A stretch of 64,000 nt of DNA from Leptospirillum sp. (GCA_027315205.1 DAHUYM010000006.1:62001-126000), one strand, 5' to 3'. Positions 36,653 to 45,206 are shown, numbered from the stretch's first letter. Program-made: numbers and translations. The notes: generated by a model not told the origin, from the letters alone.

Positions 36653-36708
36653 TGGACTTTTAGCACTTTTTTTAGGTGGTTGCAATATACCTCAAATCAC
36701 TCCACCTC
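36653..36708 (-). promoter_or_regulatory. SAM-II-like riboswitch aptamer upstream of metK
   Basis: Minus-strand order matches the SAM-II pseudoknot as I recall it. A P1 5' arm AGGTGG (36702-36707) is followed by a loop with GATTTGAGG and TTGCA, then the P1 3' arm CCACCT (36674-36679), an A-rich link, and the conserved GCTAAAA (36658-36664). The loop wording GATTT...TTGCA and the GCTAAAA tail are the conserved parts of SAM-II and the related SAM-V. The metK position and the downstream terminator fit SAM-repressed transcription. I could not confirm every pseudoknot pair: only a short TGC/GCA match and weak GG/CC are visible. Confidence 0.55.
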
Positions 36709-36964
36709 GTGATCATACGATATGTCGCCCATCCCTCCCAAGTCAAGCAAAAAATCGTCGTCCGATAAACAAGACTCTAGGGAAGGGGCGCACACCCTGT
36801 TCGCCCTCAGACCGACCCGGGGAAGTTCTTCCGGGGAGAGGCGTCCTTCGAGCCCACCGTTCGGCATTGGGCCGGGGGGGGACGAACCTAACGTGACAGG
36901 AGATGAATTCTCTGGGTCATTCCGCTTCGGATGTTGAAAAGAGAATAAGAACGGTAGGAGGAAT
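36709..36964. other. metK promoter region and gap before tRNA-Ala
   Basis: About 250 nt without a gene. A minus-strand TTGACT lies near 36750-36756, upstream of the aptamer, with ATATCG at 17 nt as a poor -10; it may drive the metK leader. A plus-strand frame crossing 36639-36896 begins with a lipobox-like stretch but runs antisense through the aptamer, so it is not called. Confidence 0.35.
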
Positions 36965-37040
36965 TGGTGGAGCTGAGGGGGATCGAACCCCTGACCTCAA
37001 GACTGCCAGTCTTGCGCGCTCCCAACTGCGCCACAGCCCC
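36965..37040 (-). tRNA. tRNA-Ala (anticodon GGC)
   Basis: A complete cloverleaf: 7-bp acceptor (GGGGCTG with CAGCTCC), D arm GCGC/GCGC with loop AGTTGGGA, anticodon stem CAAGA/TCTTG with loop CTGGCAG (anticodon GGC, reads GCC), T arm AGGGG/CCCCT with TTCGATC, discriminator A and genomically encoded CCA. Total 76 nt. Confidence 0.95.
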
Positions 37041-37148
37041 ATGATCGATCATGTCGAAGTTTGTATTCACCGGATCCGGTAAATTTTATCCGAAGCTCCC
37101 ATCAAATGCAACGGTGTCAGGGATTTTTTTCGTTTCGGGAGAAATCAA

Positions 37149-37176
37149 TTGACAAGGCATTCCTTAAGGGTACACT
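37149..37176 (+). promoter_or_regulatory. Sigma70-like promoter for the 103-residue gene
   Basis: A perfect -35 TTGACA (37149-37154) and TACACT (37171-37176) are separated by 16 nt. Transcription would start near 37183, leaving a leader of about 260 nt before the ATG at 37441. Confidence 0.6.
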
Positions 37177-37440
37177 TCAATTGATCTCACAAAATTCTAT
37201 ATCTTTCTTCTTCGAAAGGAGGATGTTCCTGCGTTTGGGAACAGACCCGGGAGACGGGGTCCGCCCCGCCGTCCTAGCGTTGGATCTCGACCTCTAGTCC
37301 CTCTTTCGAACTTTCCCTATCTCCCGTGTCACTCCTAATTTCCGGAACCGAATCCCGAGTCGGGGTGTCTATTTCAGAATCCCGTCCCAAAGAACCAAAG
37401 GGCTCAGCCCGAAACCTTAATTCTTAAGGAGGTCCATCAG
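37177..37440 (+). other. Long 5' leader of the 103-residue gene
   Basis: About 260 nt between promoter and ATG. It holds a minute frame (ATG 37223 to 37297, 24 codons) whose AGGAGG abuts the ATG directly, so efficient translation is doubtful. A GC-rich foldable stretch (GACGGGG with CCCC and CGTC near 37254-37275) follows. It could be an untranslated regulatory leader or small RNA; no known riboswitch class is recognised. Confidence 0.35.
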
Positions 37441-37752
37441 ATGGCCATGGAAACCATGAAACGGGAAGAGATTCTCCAGAAGGCTGAAAAAAAGGGACGC
37501 ATGGCGCTTGTCGATCCGGTTCCGGATCCCACCGAGGAAGGGGTCCGGGCTTGGCGGGGGAACGTTAAGGAATATTTCCGGGGCGTTTGCGACGATCTCA
37601 TCGCCGATTCCCATGCACCCGAGATGAAGAACGAGATTCTGGACGCCTTGCAGAAGGGGTTCGAATCGGTCATGAAGAAACAGCCGGAATCCGACGTACC
37701 AATCGACAGTGCCATCAAGCAGTTGAAAGAAGTCTTCATGCAGCTCCGTTAA
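37441..37752 (+). CDS. Small soluble helical protein, unknown
   Basis: 103 residues, charged and predicted mostly helical (MKREEILQKAEKKG, VRAWRGNVKEYFRGVCDD, EILDALQKGFESVMKK, AIKQLKEVFMQL). It has no signal peptide, membrane segment or known motif. An excellent AAGGAGGT site precedes the ATG, and a promoter upstream and a strong terminator downstream frame it as a single-gene unit. That framing and its codon usage suggest a real, well-expressed protein. I do not recognise the family. Confidence 0.75.
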   Translation: MAMETMKREEILQKAEKKGRMALVDPVPDPTEEGVRAWRGNVKEYFRGVCDDLIADSHAPEMKNEILDALQKGFESVMKKQPESDVPIDSAIKQLKEVFMQLR

Positions 37753-37782
37753 CGAACGGACCGCCGAAACCGTGCATCACCG

Positions 37783-37808
37783 GAAAGGCCGGGATATCCC
37801 GGCCTTTC
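37783..37808. terminator. Bidirectional terminator, 26-bp perfect palindrome
   Basis: GAAAGGCCGGGAT and its exact complement form a strong stem between the small plus-strand gene and the convergent hemN gene. The AAA/TTT at the base of the stem can act as a short U-tract in both directions. The palindrome is 5 nt from the hemN stop. Confidence 0.7.
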
Positions 37809-37813
37809 GTCGT

Positions 37814-39202
37814 TCAAAGGGTACGGGAAAAGAGCGGTCCACGTGGAACGGCCTTAAGGTACTGGTCGAACACCATGGCGATATTTCTCATGAAGACCCG
37901 CCCCAAAGGCGTGAGAGTGATGACATCCGGCGTGATCTCGATCAGTCCGTCTGAAGCGAACGCTTCGAGTTCCTTCACTTCGGAAGCGAAATACCGGTCG
38001 AACTCTTCCCCATAAGGATCAAGGGCGTGACGACGATCGATTTCCAGATCGCACATGATCCGGGTAATGATCGAACGCCGGAGGATATCGTCTTTTGAAA
38101 GACGATATCCCCGATGCGTGGGAAGCCTTCCTTCCGATACCCGGGTCTGGTAATCGGCCAGGCTCTTCACATTTTGCGCGTACACATCCCCGACCATGCT
38201 GATGGCCGTTACACCCATTCCGATCAAGTCGGCCTGGGCCTTAGTGGTATACCCCTGGAAATTCCGGTAGAGGGTCTTGTTCTTCTGCGCGAGGGTCAGT
38301 TCGTCTTGGGGTTTCGCGAAATGATCCATGCCGATATAGACGTAACCCGCACCTGTCAGCCGCTCCCCGATCAGCATCATGAGGTCGAACTTGGTTTCCG
38401 GCTTTGGAAGGTCCCCCTCACGGATCAGGACCATGTGTTTCTTGAGCCAGGGAACGTGCGCATAGTTGAAGACGGCCAGGCGGTCAGGAGAAAGCTCGAC
38501 AACCTGGTCCAGGGTCTTTCCGAATCCTTCGACCGTCTGGAAGGGAAGGCCGTAGATCAGGTCGATGTTGATGCTGTGAAAACCCAATTCCCGGCATTTC
38601 TCGAACACCTTTCGGGTCATTCCGTACGTCTGGATGCGATTGACCGCCTTTTGCACGACAGGATCGAAGTCCTGGACCCCCATGCTGATCCGGTTGACTC
38701 CCAGCGACCGGATCGATTCGAGGTACTCGTCGGTGGCATGACGGGGATCGATCTCTATCGAGATCTCGCCTTTCTGGTAATCCACGCTGAAGGCCCTGTT
38801 CACGTGATTGAAAAAGATCCGGTTCTGAACCGGGGTGAGGTTGGACGGTGTTCCACCTCCCAGATGGAGCTGGACCACGCGGCGTTCACGGGGAACAAGG
38901 GAACCCAGAAAGGCGATTTCCTGGCCGAGAATCTCGATATAGTCCGCGGATTTTGCCTTGTCCCTGCTGATGATGGTGCTGCAACCGCAGAAATAGCAGA
39001 GCTCTTCGCAGAACGGGATGTGAAAATAGAGGGAAAGGGGTTTCGCCGGGGTCGAACGGTTCGCCCGTTCGATCGCGTCCCGATAATTCTCCGCGGTGAA
39101 ATCGGTCTTCCAGACCGGAGCCGTGGGATAGCTCGTATACCTTGGCCCCGGACGATCGTACTTCTTCAGCAAATCCGGTGAGATATCCTGAACTCCGAAC
39201 AT
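37814..39202 (-). CDS. hemN: Oxygen-independent coproporphyrinogen III dehydrogenase
   Basis: A 462-residue radical SAM enzyme that decarboxylates coproporphyrinogen III to protoporphyrinogen IX without oxygen. It has KYDRPGPRYTSYPTAP, the iron-sulfur motif CEELCYFCGC (CxxxCxxC plus the extra HemN-type cysteine), the GGGTPS motif, and the C-terminal HemN domain (RHALDPYGEEFDRYF). Full length and the extra Cys argue for HemN rather than HemW. It is last in a haem-related run with hemE and a CbiX-type chelatase. Confidence 0.94.
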   Translation of the reverse strand: MFGVQDISPDLLKKYDRPGPRYTSYPTAPVWKTDFTAENYRDAIERANRSTPAKPLSLYFHIPFCEELCYFCGCSTIISRDKAKSADYIEILGQEIAFLGSLVPRERRVVQLHLGGGTPSNLTPVQNRIFFNHVNRAFSVDYQKGEISIEIDPRHATDEYLESIRSLGVNRISMGVQDFDPVVQKAVNRIQTYGMTRKVFEKCRELGFHSINIDLIYGLPFQTVEGFGKTLDQVVELSPDRLAVFNYAHVPWLKKHMVLIREGDLPKPETKFDLMMLIGERLTGAGYVYIGMDHFAKPQDELTLAQKNKTLYRNFQGYTTKAQADLIGMGVTAISMVGDVYAQNVKSLADYQTRVSEGRLPTHRGYRLSKDDILRRSIITRIMCDLEIDRRHALDPYGEEFDRYFASEVKELEAFASDGLIEITPDVITLTPLGRVFMRNIAMVFDQYLKAVPRGPLFSRTL

Positions 39203-39285
39203 ATCCGCGTCCTCAAATCAAGCCGTTTACAACTGACCGGCAAATGAACTTTCGTCTCGGGGCCATTAGATGGAATCGATTTATA

Positions 39286-40344
39286 TTACTCCACCGGCTG
39301 AGGGGCGGACAAACCGTCCTGGACCAGCCGGACGAGATAACGGGCCATGGAAACGGGAGTTTCCGGCAGGATGCCGTGCCCCAGGTTGAAAATGAAACCC
39401 GGGCGGCCCTCCATCTCTTTCAGTATGCGGCCGACCTCGTCCTTCAGGACTGACGGGGTTCCCAGGAGAGAAACCGGGTCCAGGTTCCCCTGTATGCCGG
39501 TCGACTCGGACAGACGCTTGCGTGCCACCGAAAGAGACAACCTCCAGTCCACGGAAACGACGTCGGCTCCCGCCTCTTTCATGTCTTCCAGAAGCGCGCA
39601 GCTCCCGTTGACATAAAGGATAGAAGGAAGCCCGTATCCGCGCATGGCCTGGACGATCTTCCGGACATACGGAAGGGCGAACGACCGGTAATGAAAGGAC
39701 GAGAGAGAACCGGCCCATGTATCGAAAATCTGGTACGCATGGACTCCGGCTTCCGCCTGCATGGACAAGTACCGGATCACCGTGTCGGTCGCTTTCTCCA
39801 GAAGGGCATGCAAGGTTTCGGGCTCCGAAAACATCATCCGCTTGACTCTCGAGAAATCCTTGGTGATCTCCCCTTCCACCATGTAGGTCGCGAGCGTGAA
39901 CGGAGCACCCGCGAAACCGATCAGGGGAACGCGGCTTGCCAGACGGCGATTGACCTCCCGGATTGCTTCAGCGACAAAACCCGTCTTGGAGACCGGGTCG
40001 GGAACCTCAAGGCCGTCCACATCCGCCCGGGTTCGGACAGGGTTGGGAAAAGAAGGGCCTTTGTGTTCGGAAAACATGAGATCGAGCCCCATCGCCTCGA
40101 CCGGAACAAGGATGTCCGAAAAGAGGATCGCCGCATCAACCCCGAGAATGTCGATCGGAAGCAGGGTTGCCCGAGCCGCCAGATCCGGCGTCTTGCAGAG
40201 CCCGAGGAAGGTCGTGTTCTTTCGGATCGCCTGGTATTCCGGCATATACCGTCCCGCCTGCCGCATGATCCATATCGGCGGCCGTTCGGTACGGACCCCC
40301 CGGCACGCGCGCAGGAAAAGGTCGTTCTTGAGAGCAGTCGTCAT
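39286..40344 (-). CDS. hemE: Uroporphyrinogen decarboxylase
   Basis: HemE converts uroporphyrinogen III to coproporphyrinogen III, the substrate of the next gene's product. 352 residues with PPIWIMRQAGRYMPEYQ, SDILVPVEAMG, LIGFAGAPFTLATYMVEG, QIFDTWAGSLS and FNLGHGILPETP, all characteristic. The ATG overlaps the upstream chelatase stop by 4 nt; hemN follows after 83 nt. Active-site residues appear intact. Confidence 0.96.
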   Translation of the reverse strand: MTTALKNDLFLRACRGVRTERPPIWIMRQAGRYMPEYQAIRKNTTFLGLCKTPDLAARATLLPIDILGVDAAILFSDILVPVEAMGLDLMFSEHKGPSFPNPVRTRADVDGLEVPDPVSKTGFVAEAIREVNRRLASRVPLIGFAGAPFTLATYMVEGEITKDFSRVKRMMFSEPETLHALLEKATDTVIRYLSMQAEAGVHAYQIFDTWAGSLSSFHYRSFALPYVRKIVQAMRGYGLPSILYVNGSCALLEDMKEAGADVVSVDWRLSLSVARKRLSESTGIQGNLDPVSLLGTPSVLKDEVGRILKEMEGRPGFIFNLGHGILPETPVSMARYLVRLVQDGLSAPQPVE

Positions 40345-41231
40345 GGATAAGGCCTTTCATCTCTTGAAATCCGATCGGCATCGGATCCGTTTCCAAAATC
40401 CAGTGTCGGCCACTTGGGCAGTGGCGTGCGTCCCAGCTTCAATACCCGCCGGATCCGTAGGGCCATATGATCCAGCATCATCGGATGGTCACCGAACGGG
40501 GGCGTCACGAGCACATCCCCTTCAAAGCCTTTTTGTTTCCTGAACGTCTGGGCCAATCCCCGGATACGGTCCATCAGCACACCCTCGAAAAGAAAATAGG
40601 GAATCAGTAGGAGCCGGTCCTGTGACCGGGGGTCGAGCCGGTCGAGCACGTCCGACAGTCGGGGTTCGGTCACGCTGATGAATGAAAAAGCCGGCGGGGT
40701 TCCCTTGCGCCGTTCCCACAGGCGGCGGCCCTGATAATAAAGGGAGGCGTTGGCGTTCGGATCGAGGCTCCCCCTGCCGACCACGATGACCGTATCCCGG
40801 ATCCCGGGATCGACCTTCGGCAGAAGGTCCAGGAGAATGGAAACCACGTTCTGGTCGGTTCCCAACGCCCAGTCCCGGATCAAGACTGTTCCGGGATGGG
40901 CTTCGGATGCGGCGTCGATGTACCCCGCCACGTCGCTTTTGGAATGCCCCGCATCGAAGAGGAGGAACGGGAACAGACCGATTCCTTTCGACCGGGACGC
41001 AAGTGTGCCGATCACCGCTCCGACGCTGGGTTCTGCATGATCGATGAAAGCCAGGGCCAACTCGATAGGCAGGTCCGGGGGAAGTTTCGCCTTGAGAGCC
41101 GAAAACGTGGCCCTGGCGTGTTCGTTCCCCCGTTCGTCGGGACTGCCGTGAACGATCAGGACTGCCGACCAGTCACACGCACCCGTCACGGGTTCCGGAG
41201 ATCCCGTCCTGAATGATTTTGCCGTTTGCAT
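40341..41231 (-). CDS. CbiX-like sirohydrochlorin/tetrapyrrole chelatase
   Basis: 296 residues in two tandem CbiX halves. The first half carries LIVHGSPDERGN and the metal-site His of LFDAGHSKSDVAGY. The second half has the same fold but a degenerate first motif (VVGRGSLDPNAN, no His), as in many two-domain chelatases. It may insert Co, Ni or Fe into sirohydrochlorin or act in haem synthesis next to hemE and hemN; the metal is not deducible. ATG 41231 opens at the conserved region; the frame extending to 41681 is shadow. Confidence 0.75.
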   Translation of the reverse strand: MQTAKSFRTGSPEPVTGACDWSAVLIVHGSPDERGNEHARATFSALKAKLPPDLPIELALAFIDHAEPSVGAVIGTLASRSKGIGLFPFLLFDAGHSKSDVAGYIDAASEAHPGTVLIRDWALGTDQNVVSILLDLLPKVDPGIRDTVIVVGRGSLDPNANASLYYQGRRLWERRKGTPPAFSFISVTEPRLSDVLDRLDPRSQDRLLLIPYFLFEGVLMDRIRGLAQTFRKQKGFEGDVLVTPPFGDHPMMLDHMALRIRRVLKLGRTPLPKWPTLDFGNGSDADRISRDERPYP

Positions 41232-41263
41232 ACGGGGATTATACGGGTGACGGCTCGACAGGG

Positions 41264-42046
41264 TCAACGAAGCGAGCCGCCCATCTCCATGGTATGGAGA
41301 ACCCGGCGCCGCGCCAAACCTATAAAAGCCAGCATGCCCCCGACGCCAAGATCGGCAAGCGCAAGGTTCCATTCTCCGATCCAGATCGCGATTCCCATAT
41401 TGAACAGGTAGACCGACATATAAAGCGCCACAGGACCCAGTCGGTCGAAAAGAGTCTTTTTTCCCGATGCCGCAGAAATCGGAAAGATGGGCGTGGCACG
41501 CCAGGCGGCAAGAATCAGGATGCCAACCACCCCCCATCCGATGAAGTTGGAAACGGGAACTCCAAAATACATCCCACCGCCGGGATAATCGTAAATGTGT
41601 CCAAGGAACCATTGGCTGCCCCGGAGTGATGCGGGATCGATCACAACGTCGATGGCGACGAAAAAGATCACCGCCAAGCACAAGGAGCTCCAGCGTTCCC
41701 TAAAGGGAGCCGAAAGCAATTCCCCGAGCCCGCTCCCCTCGATCCGGGCCACCGTACCGAGGCTCGCCACCATCAGGAAGGCGAAAGAGAGGGAATCCAT
41801 GAGGGGCACCGGACCGATCCAGACTTCCTTGTCGAGGGTTGTAGGGAGATATTCGTAATATCCGAATGGAAACCACCCACCCGGGCGGGAAGAGGAATAT
41901 TCACAGGCATAGGCAAGCGCATAGGCAAGCCCGTACCGGAGAATGGCCCCTCCGGGTCCTGCCGCACGCGACAGGACCAGAAGGCCCGTTCCCCAGAAAA
42001 GAAAGACATACCATCGAAACAACAGGGTATGGAGAAGAAGTTCCAA
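41264..42046 (-). CDS. CruF-like carotenoid biosynthesis membrane protein
   Basis: 260 residues, seven or so membrane segments. It resembles the DUF422/CruF family: EYSSSRPGGWFPFGYYEY, DSLSFAFLMVASLG, IDVVIDPASLRG and YFGVPVSNFIGWGVVG. CruF hydrates the 1',2' double bond of carotenoids such as gamma-carotene; related proteins act on bacterioruberin precursors. The TTG start follows GGGAGG. It lies beside hopanoid genes, consistent with an isoprenoid-membrane module. The precise substrate is unknown. Confidence 0.72.
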   Translation of the reverse strand: MELLLHTLLFRWYVFLFWGTGLLVLSRAAGPGGAILRYGLAYALAYACEYSSSRPGGWFPFGYYEYLPTTLDKEVWIGPVPLMDSLSFAFLMVASLGTVARIEGSGLGELLSAPFRERWSSLCLAVIFFVAIDVVIDPASLRGSQWFLGHIYDYPGGGMYFGVPVSNFIGWGVVGILILAAWRATPIFPISAASGKKTLFDRLGPVALYMSVYLFNMGIAIWIGEWNLALADLGVGGMLAFIGLARRRVLHTMEMGGSLR

Positions 42047-42074
42047 ATCGCCTCCCGGATCGTCGCGTCCGGCC

Positions 42075-42464
42075 TTATCCCCCGCCCCGGGAAATCAGGA
42101 CCACACCGATCGTGATCAGAGTGATCCCGCTCCAGCGCCGGACGGAAACCGGTTCCTTCAGGAAGACCCGGGCCAGGAGAGCCGTGAGGACATAACCGAA
42201 TCCGGTCATCGGCACCACGAAACTGACCGGAACCTTCTGGATAAGAGCCAAAAGGAGAAAATAATAGATCGCCTGCAGGAAGACGCCCAGGATAACGAGA
42301 GGATCCGTGATGACGCGAAGGATCCGATTCTTGCGGACACCCTCCACGGGCACGGAAGAATTCTTCATTCCTCGCGAAAGCAGGATGAACCCAACATCTT
42401 CCATCAGGAGGGCCACCATGAATACGAGGAAGAACGTGGCGGGAGAGAGGCTCCCGAACGTCAG
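42075..42464 (-). CDS. Small EmrE/EamA-like four-helix membrane protein
   Basis: About 129 residues with four hydrophobic segments (FFLVFMVALLMEDVGFILL, LVILGVFLQAIYYFLLLALI, VVPMTGFGYVLTALLARVFL, WSGITLITIGVVLI), typical of small multidrug-resistance or EamA-half transporters. A non-standard CTG at 42464 overlaps the hpnI stop (CTGA), has GGGAGG 6 nt upstream and gives a full first helix. ATG 42419 is the conventional but less satisfying choice. Located between hpnI and the cruF-like gene, it may move a lipid or sugar-lipid (inference). Confidence 0.7.
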   Translation of the reverse strand: MTFGSLSPATFFLVFMVALLMEDVGFILLSRGMKNSSVPVEGVRKNRILRVITDPLVILGVFLQAIYYFLLLALIQKVPVSFVVPMTGFGYVLTALLARVFLKEPVSVRRWSGITLITIGVVLISRGGG

Positions 42465-43693
42465 GGGGAACCTCCCGCAGCCGGTTGTGAGGACCCGGTC
42501 GCCTGACGTCCCTCGAGAGCCATGAGGGTCCCGTCCGGACGGATCCGGTAATGGTGACCCCTCCAGGTGATATGGGAGCCGAAGCTCCCCAGATACAGGA
42601 GGATCGAAAGAACCTCCCGAGCCGGGAACAAGATCCAGTCGAAGAGTGTAAAGGGGCGGCGAACCGGAGAGGCGGCAATCCTCGCAAGAAGAACCACGTG
42701 GACCCCGTAGAAGAAAAGGGAGGCGGCCCATACGAGCGGTTCTCCAAACCACAGGCCGATAGAAAACGATCCGAGAAGAAAAACGAACGGACGCGTCAGG
42801 ATCGAAAGTGCGTACCCCACCGGACGGCAGTTTCGGTAAGTCCTCACCCACCGGAGCTCGTGCTTCCACATTTCTCCGAATGTTTGGCCAGGTATCTGGG
42901 CATCGACCATGTAGCCGGAAAGATGGACCCGGTATCCGGCCTCGACCACTTTCTGTCCCAGATGATAGTCGTCGGCCAGGACCTCGGTGAGTGCCCCGAA
43001 TCCACCGAAACAGTCCAGAACGGAACGGCGGACCAGCATCGTCGGCCCGAAAGCAAAATCGATCGGAAACAAAAAATAGGCCACGAGTGATTGGGGAATG
43101 GCTTCGGTATTCAGCATGATGGCCGCGAGTCGCGAGGTCCATCCCCCCGTCGGAGTTCCCCGCTGGAGGCACGTGACAAGCCCGATCGTTCCATCGTGAA
43201 GAAGGGGAGCGACGATGGTTTTCAGATAGGACGGACCGACCCGGATGTCGCTGTCGTTCAGTACGATCAGGTCGGCCCCTTCGCCCTGGAACGCACGGCT
43301 GACATTGTTCATTTTCCGGTTCATCCCGGAATGCTCGGAAATGACCTTGAGCCGGACTTTCACCCCGTATTCACCGATCAACCCTTCGATCAGCGGCACC
43401 GCGGGATCCTCTTGGTCTCCCACGACGAACATGACTTCGAAGGACGGGTAATCCTGATCGAGAAATGAACGAAAATTGGCGAGCGCCCCCTCATCGATTC
43501 CCTTGACGGGCTTGATCATCAGAACGGGGGGGAAATGGGCTTTCAGGTCGGCGTGAAGTCTGGAGGATCGCAGGAGCTTTCGGGCTCCCAGTATGGAAAG
43601 AACGTCGAAAAAAACCCCCACCCCCCCGATCGCCAGGAGAAAACCGCAGATCAGGAGGGGTAAGGGAAAAGAAGGAACATTCAGAGGGTCCAT
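42461..43693 (-). CDS. hpnI: Hopanoid-associated glycosyltransferase HpnI
   Basis: A 410-residue family-2 membrane glycosyltransferase of the ceramide-glucosyltransferase type. It has an N-terminal helix, PVLMIKPVKGIDEG, the first Asp in VVGDQEDPA, the metal site LNDSDIRVG, the base region LADDYHLG and the processive-type HELRWVRTYR, then C-terminal helices. HpnI adds N-acetylglucosamine to bacteriohopanetetrol; HpnK (not seen here) deacetylates it and HpnJ closes the cyclitol ring. Its neighbour is hpnJ, which fits. Last residues are Gly/Pro-rich. Confidence 0.88.
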   Translation of the reverse strand: MDPLNVPSFPLPLLICGFLLAIGGVGVFFDVLSILGARKLLRSSRLHADLKAHFPPVLMIKPVKGIDEGALANFRSFLDQDYPSFEVMFVVGDQEDPAVPLIEGLIGEYGVKVRLKVISEHSGMNRKMNNVSRAFQGEGADLIVLNDSDIRVGPSYLKTIVAPLLHDGTIGLVTCLQRGTPTGGWTSRLAAIMLNTEAIPQSLVAYFLFPIDFAFGPTMLVRRSVLDCFGGFGALTEVLADDYHLGQKVVEAGYRVHLSGYMVDAQIPGQTFGEMWKHELRWVRTYRNCRPVGYALSILTRPFVFLLGSFSIGLWFGEPLVWAASLFFYGVHVVLLARIAASPVRRPFTLFDWILFPAREVLSILLYLGSFGSHITWRGHHYRIRPDGTLMALEGRQATGSSQPAAGGSP

Positions 43694-43721
43694 AGAATTC
43701 GGTTGTTCTCAGGCGGGATCA

Positions 43722-45173
43722 TCACTGGCCTGCGGTGGATTTCAAGGCCTCCTTCCGGCGGGCCATGAATCGGAAATACTCCCCGGCTTCCCGGATGATC
43801 TTCTTTCGCTCCGTCGCGCTCAAAAGCGCTTTCTTCAGGACCCGGGCGATGTAGCGGGGACGGTAGTAAAACTTCCGGTAGAACTTGGGAACGGCCATGA
43901 AAATATCCCTGGAACCGATCTCGGGATAGCTGATGTTGCAGGTCTGGTAGCCTTCCTCGGAGACCATTTCCGATTCCATGAGGTACCCGTTGGCCTTGGC
44001 GAAATCGTAGAATTTGGTCCCCGGATACGGAGACGCCAGGGAAACCTGGAGGGTCTCGATATCCATGTCGCACGCGAAACGGATCGTTTCCTCGATTGTT
44101 TCCTGGGTTTCTCCCGGCAGGCCGACGATGAACGTGCCGTGAATTTTCATCCCGAGCTGGTGGGTATTTCGTGTGAACTCGACCGCCTGGTCGACACGGA
44201 TGCCTTTCTTGACATTATTCAGGATCTGCTGGTTCCCCGATTCGTATCCGACGACCATGACACGACACCCCGACTCCTTCATGAGACGGAGGGTCTCGTA
44301 ATCCACGTTCGCTTTCGAGTTGCACCCCCAGGACAGCTTGAACGGCTTCATCGCGTTCGCGAGATCCCGGGTCCGGTCACGGTACTCCGTCAGCGTGTCG
44401 TCATCGAAGAAGAGTTCCTTGATCTCAGGAAACGTCTTCTTGATGTAGGCGACTTCCTTGATCACGTTTTCGACGGACCGGGTCCGGTAGACATTACCCG
44501 AAAAGGTCTGCGGCCACAGGCAGAAGGTGCATTTGCTCCCGCAACCTCGTCCCGCGTAGATCGAAACATACGGATACTGCATCCAGGGGATCTCGTAGTC
44601 ACGGATATTCAGGTCCCGCTTATAGATCTCCGAGGCGAACGGAAGGGAGTCGAGATCTTCGAGGACCGGTCTGTCGGGGTTCGAATAGATCGTCCCGTCT
44701 TTTCTATAGTTGATTCCCAGGATCTGGTCCCATGGCTTTCCGTTGGCGATTTCGGGAATCGCGTAATCGAACTCTTCCCGCACCACAAAGTCGATGACCG
44801 GGTCCGCCTTCAGGGTCAACTCAGGCAGCACGCTGGGATGGGGGCCGACAAAACCGACCAGGATCGCGGGGTTACGTTCCTTGAAGCCCTTGGCGGTCAT
44901 GATGTCGTTCTGAAGCGAAGGCGTGCTCGTATACAGGATGACGATATCGAATTCCCGGGAAAGGGAGAGGGTCTTGTCTCGGTCCCAGCCCAGCGGAGGA
45001 GCATCGACCACGCGGGAGTTCTCGAGCATCCCGGCGGGATAGGTCAGCCAGGTCGGGTACCAGAAAGAACGAACTTCCCTCGTGGCCTGGTAACGGGCAC
45101 CAGCTCCGCCGTCGAAGTCCGCAAAGGAAGGAGGATTCAAGAACAATGTTTTCAGCGGCATCCCGGACTCCAT
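43722..45173 (-). CDS. hpnJ: Hopanoid radical SAM protein HpnJ
   Basis: 483 residues: an N-terminal B12-binding-like domain (LKTLFLNPPSFADFDGG, DIVILYTSTPSLQND, VGFVGPHPSVLPE), then a radical SAM core with GRGCGSKCTFC (CxxxCxxC) and FFDDDTL. HpnJ is known to form the cyclitol ether of bacteriohopanetetrol. Similarity to the HpnJ subgroup is strengthened by adjacency to hpnI and ispH. ATG 45173 has GGAG; GTG 45194 is an alternative start. Confidence 0.88.
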   Translation of the reverse strand: MESGMPLKTLFLNPPSFADFDGGAGARYQATREVRSFWYPTWLTYPAGMLENSRVVDAPPLGWDRDKTLSLSREFDIVILYTSTPSLQNDIMTAKGFKERNPAILVGFVGPHPSVLPELTLKADPVIDFVVREEFDYAIPEIANGKPWDQILGINYRKDGTIYSNPDRPVLEDLDSLPFASEIYKRDLNIRDYEIPWMQYPYVSIYAGRGCGSKCTFCLWPQTFSGNVYRTRSVENVIKEVAYIKKTFPEIKELFFDDDTLTEYRDRTRDLANAMKPFKLSWGCNSKANVDYETLRLMKESGCRVMVVGYESGNQQILNNVKKGIRVDQAVEFTRNTHQLGMKIHGTFIVGLPGETQETIEETIRFACDMDIETLQVSLASPYPGTKFYDFAKANGYLMESEMVSEEGYQTCNISYPEIGSRDIFMAVPKFYRKFYYRPRYIARVLKKALLSATERKKIIREAGEYFRFMARRKEALKSTAGQ

Positions 45174-45206
45174 ATACGAAAGGACTCCGCGCACGATAGC
45201 GCGGCG

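Noticed and set aside
36639-36896. Plus-strand frame with a lipobox-like start (LALFLGGC)
   Set aside because: It runs antisense through the metK aptamer and promoter region, has no ribosome site, and its later part is Arg/Pro-rich noise.
41232-41681. N-terminal extension of the CbiX-like frame
   Set aside because: It overlaps the cruF-like gene in another frame and shows no domain; ATG 41231 opens at the conserved region.
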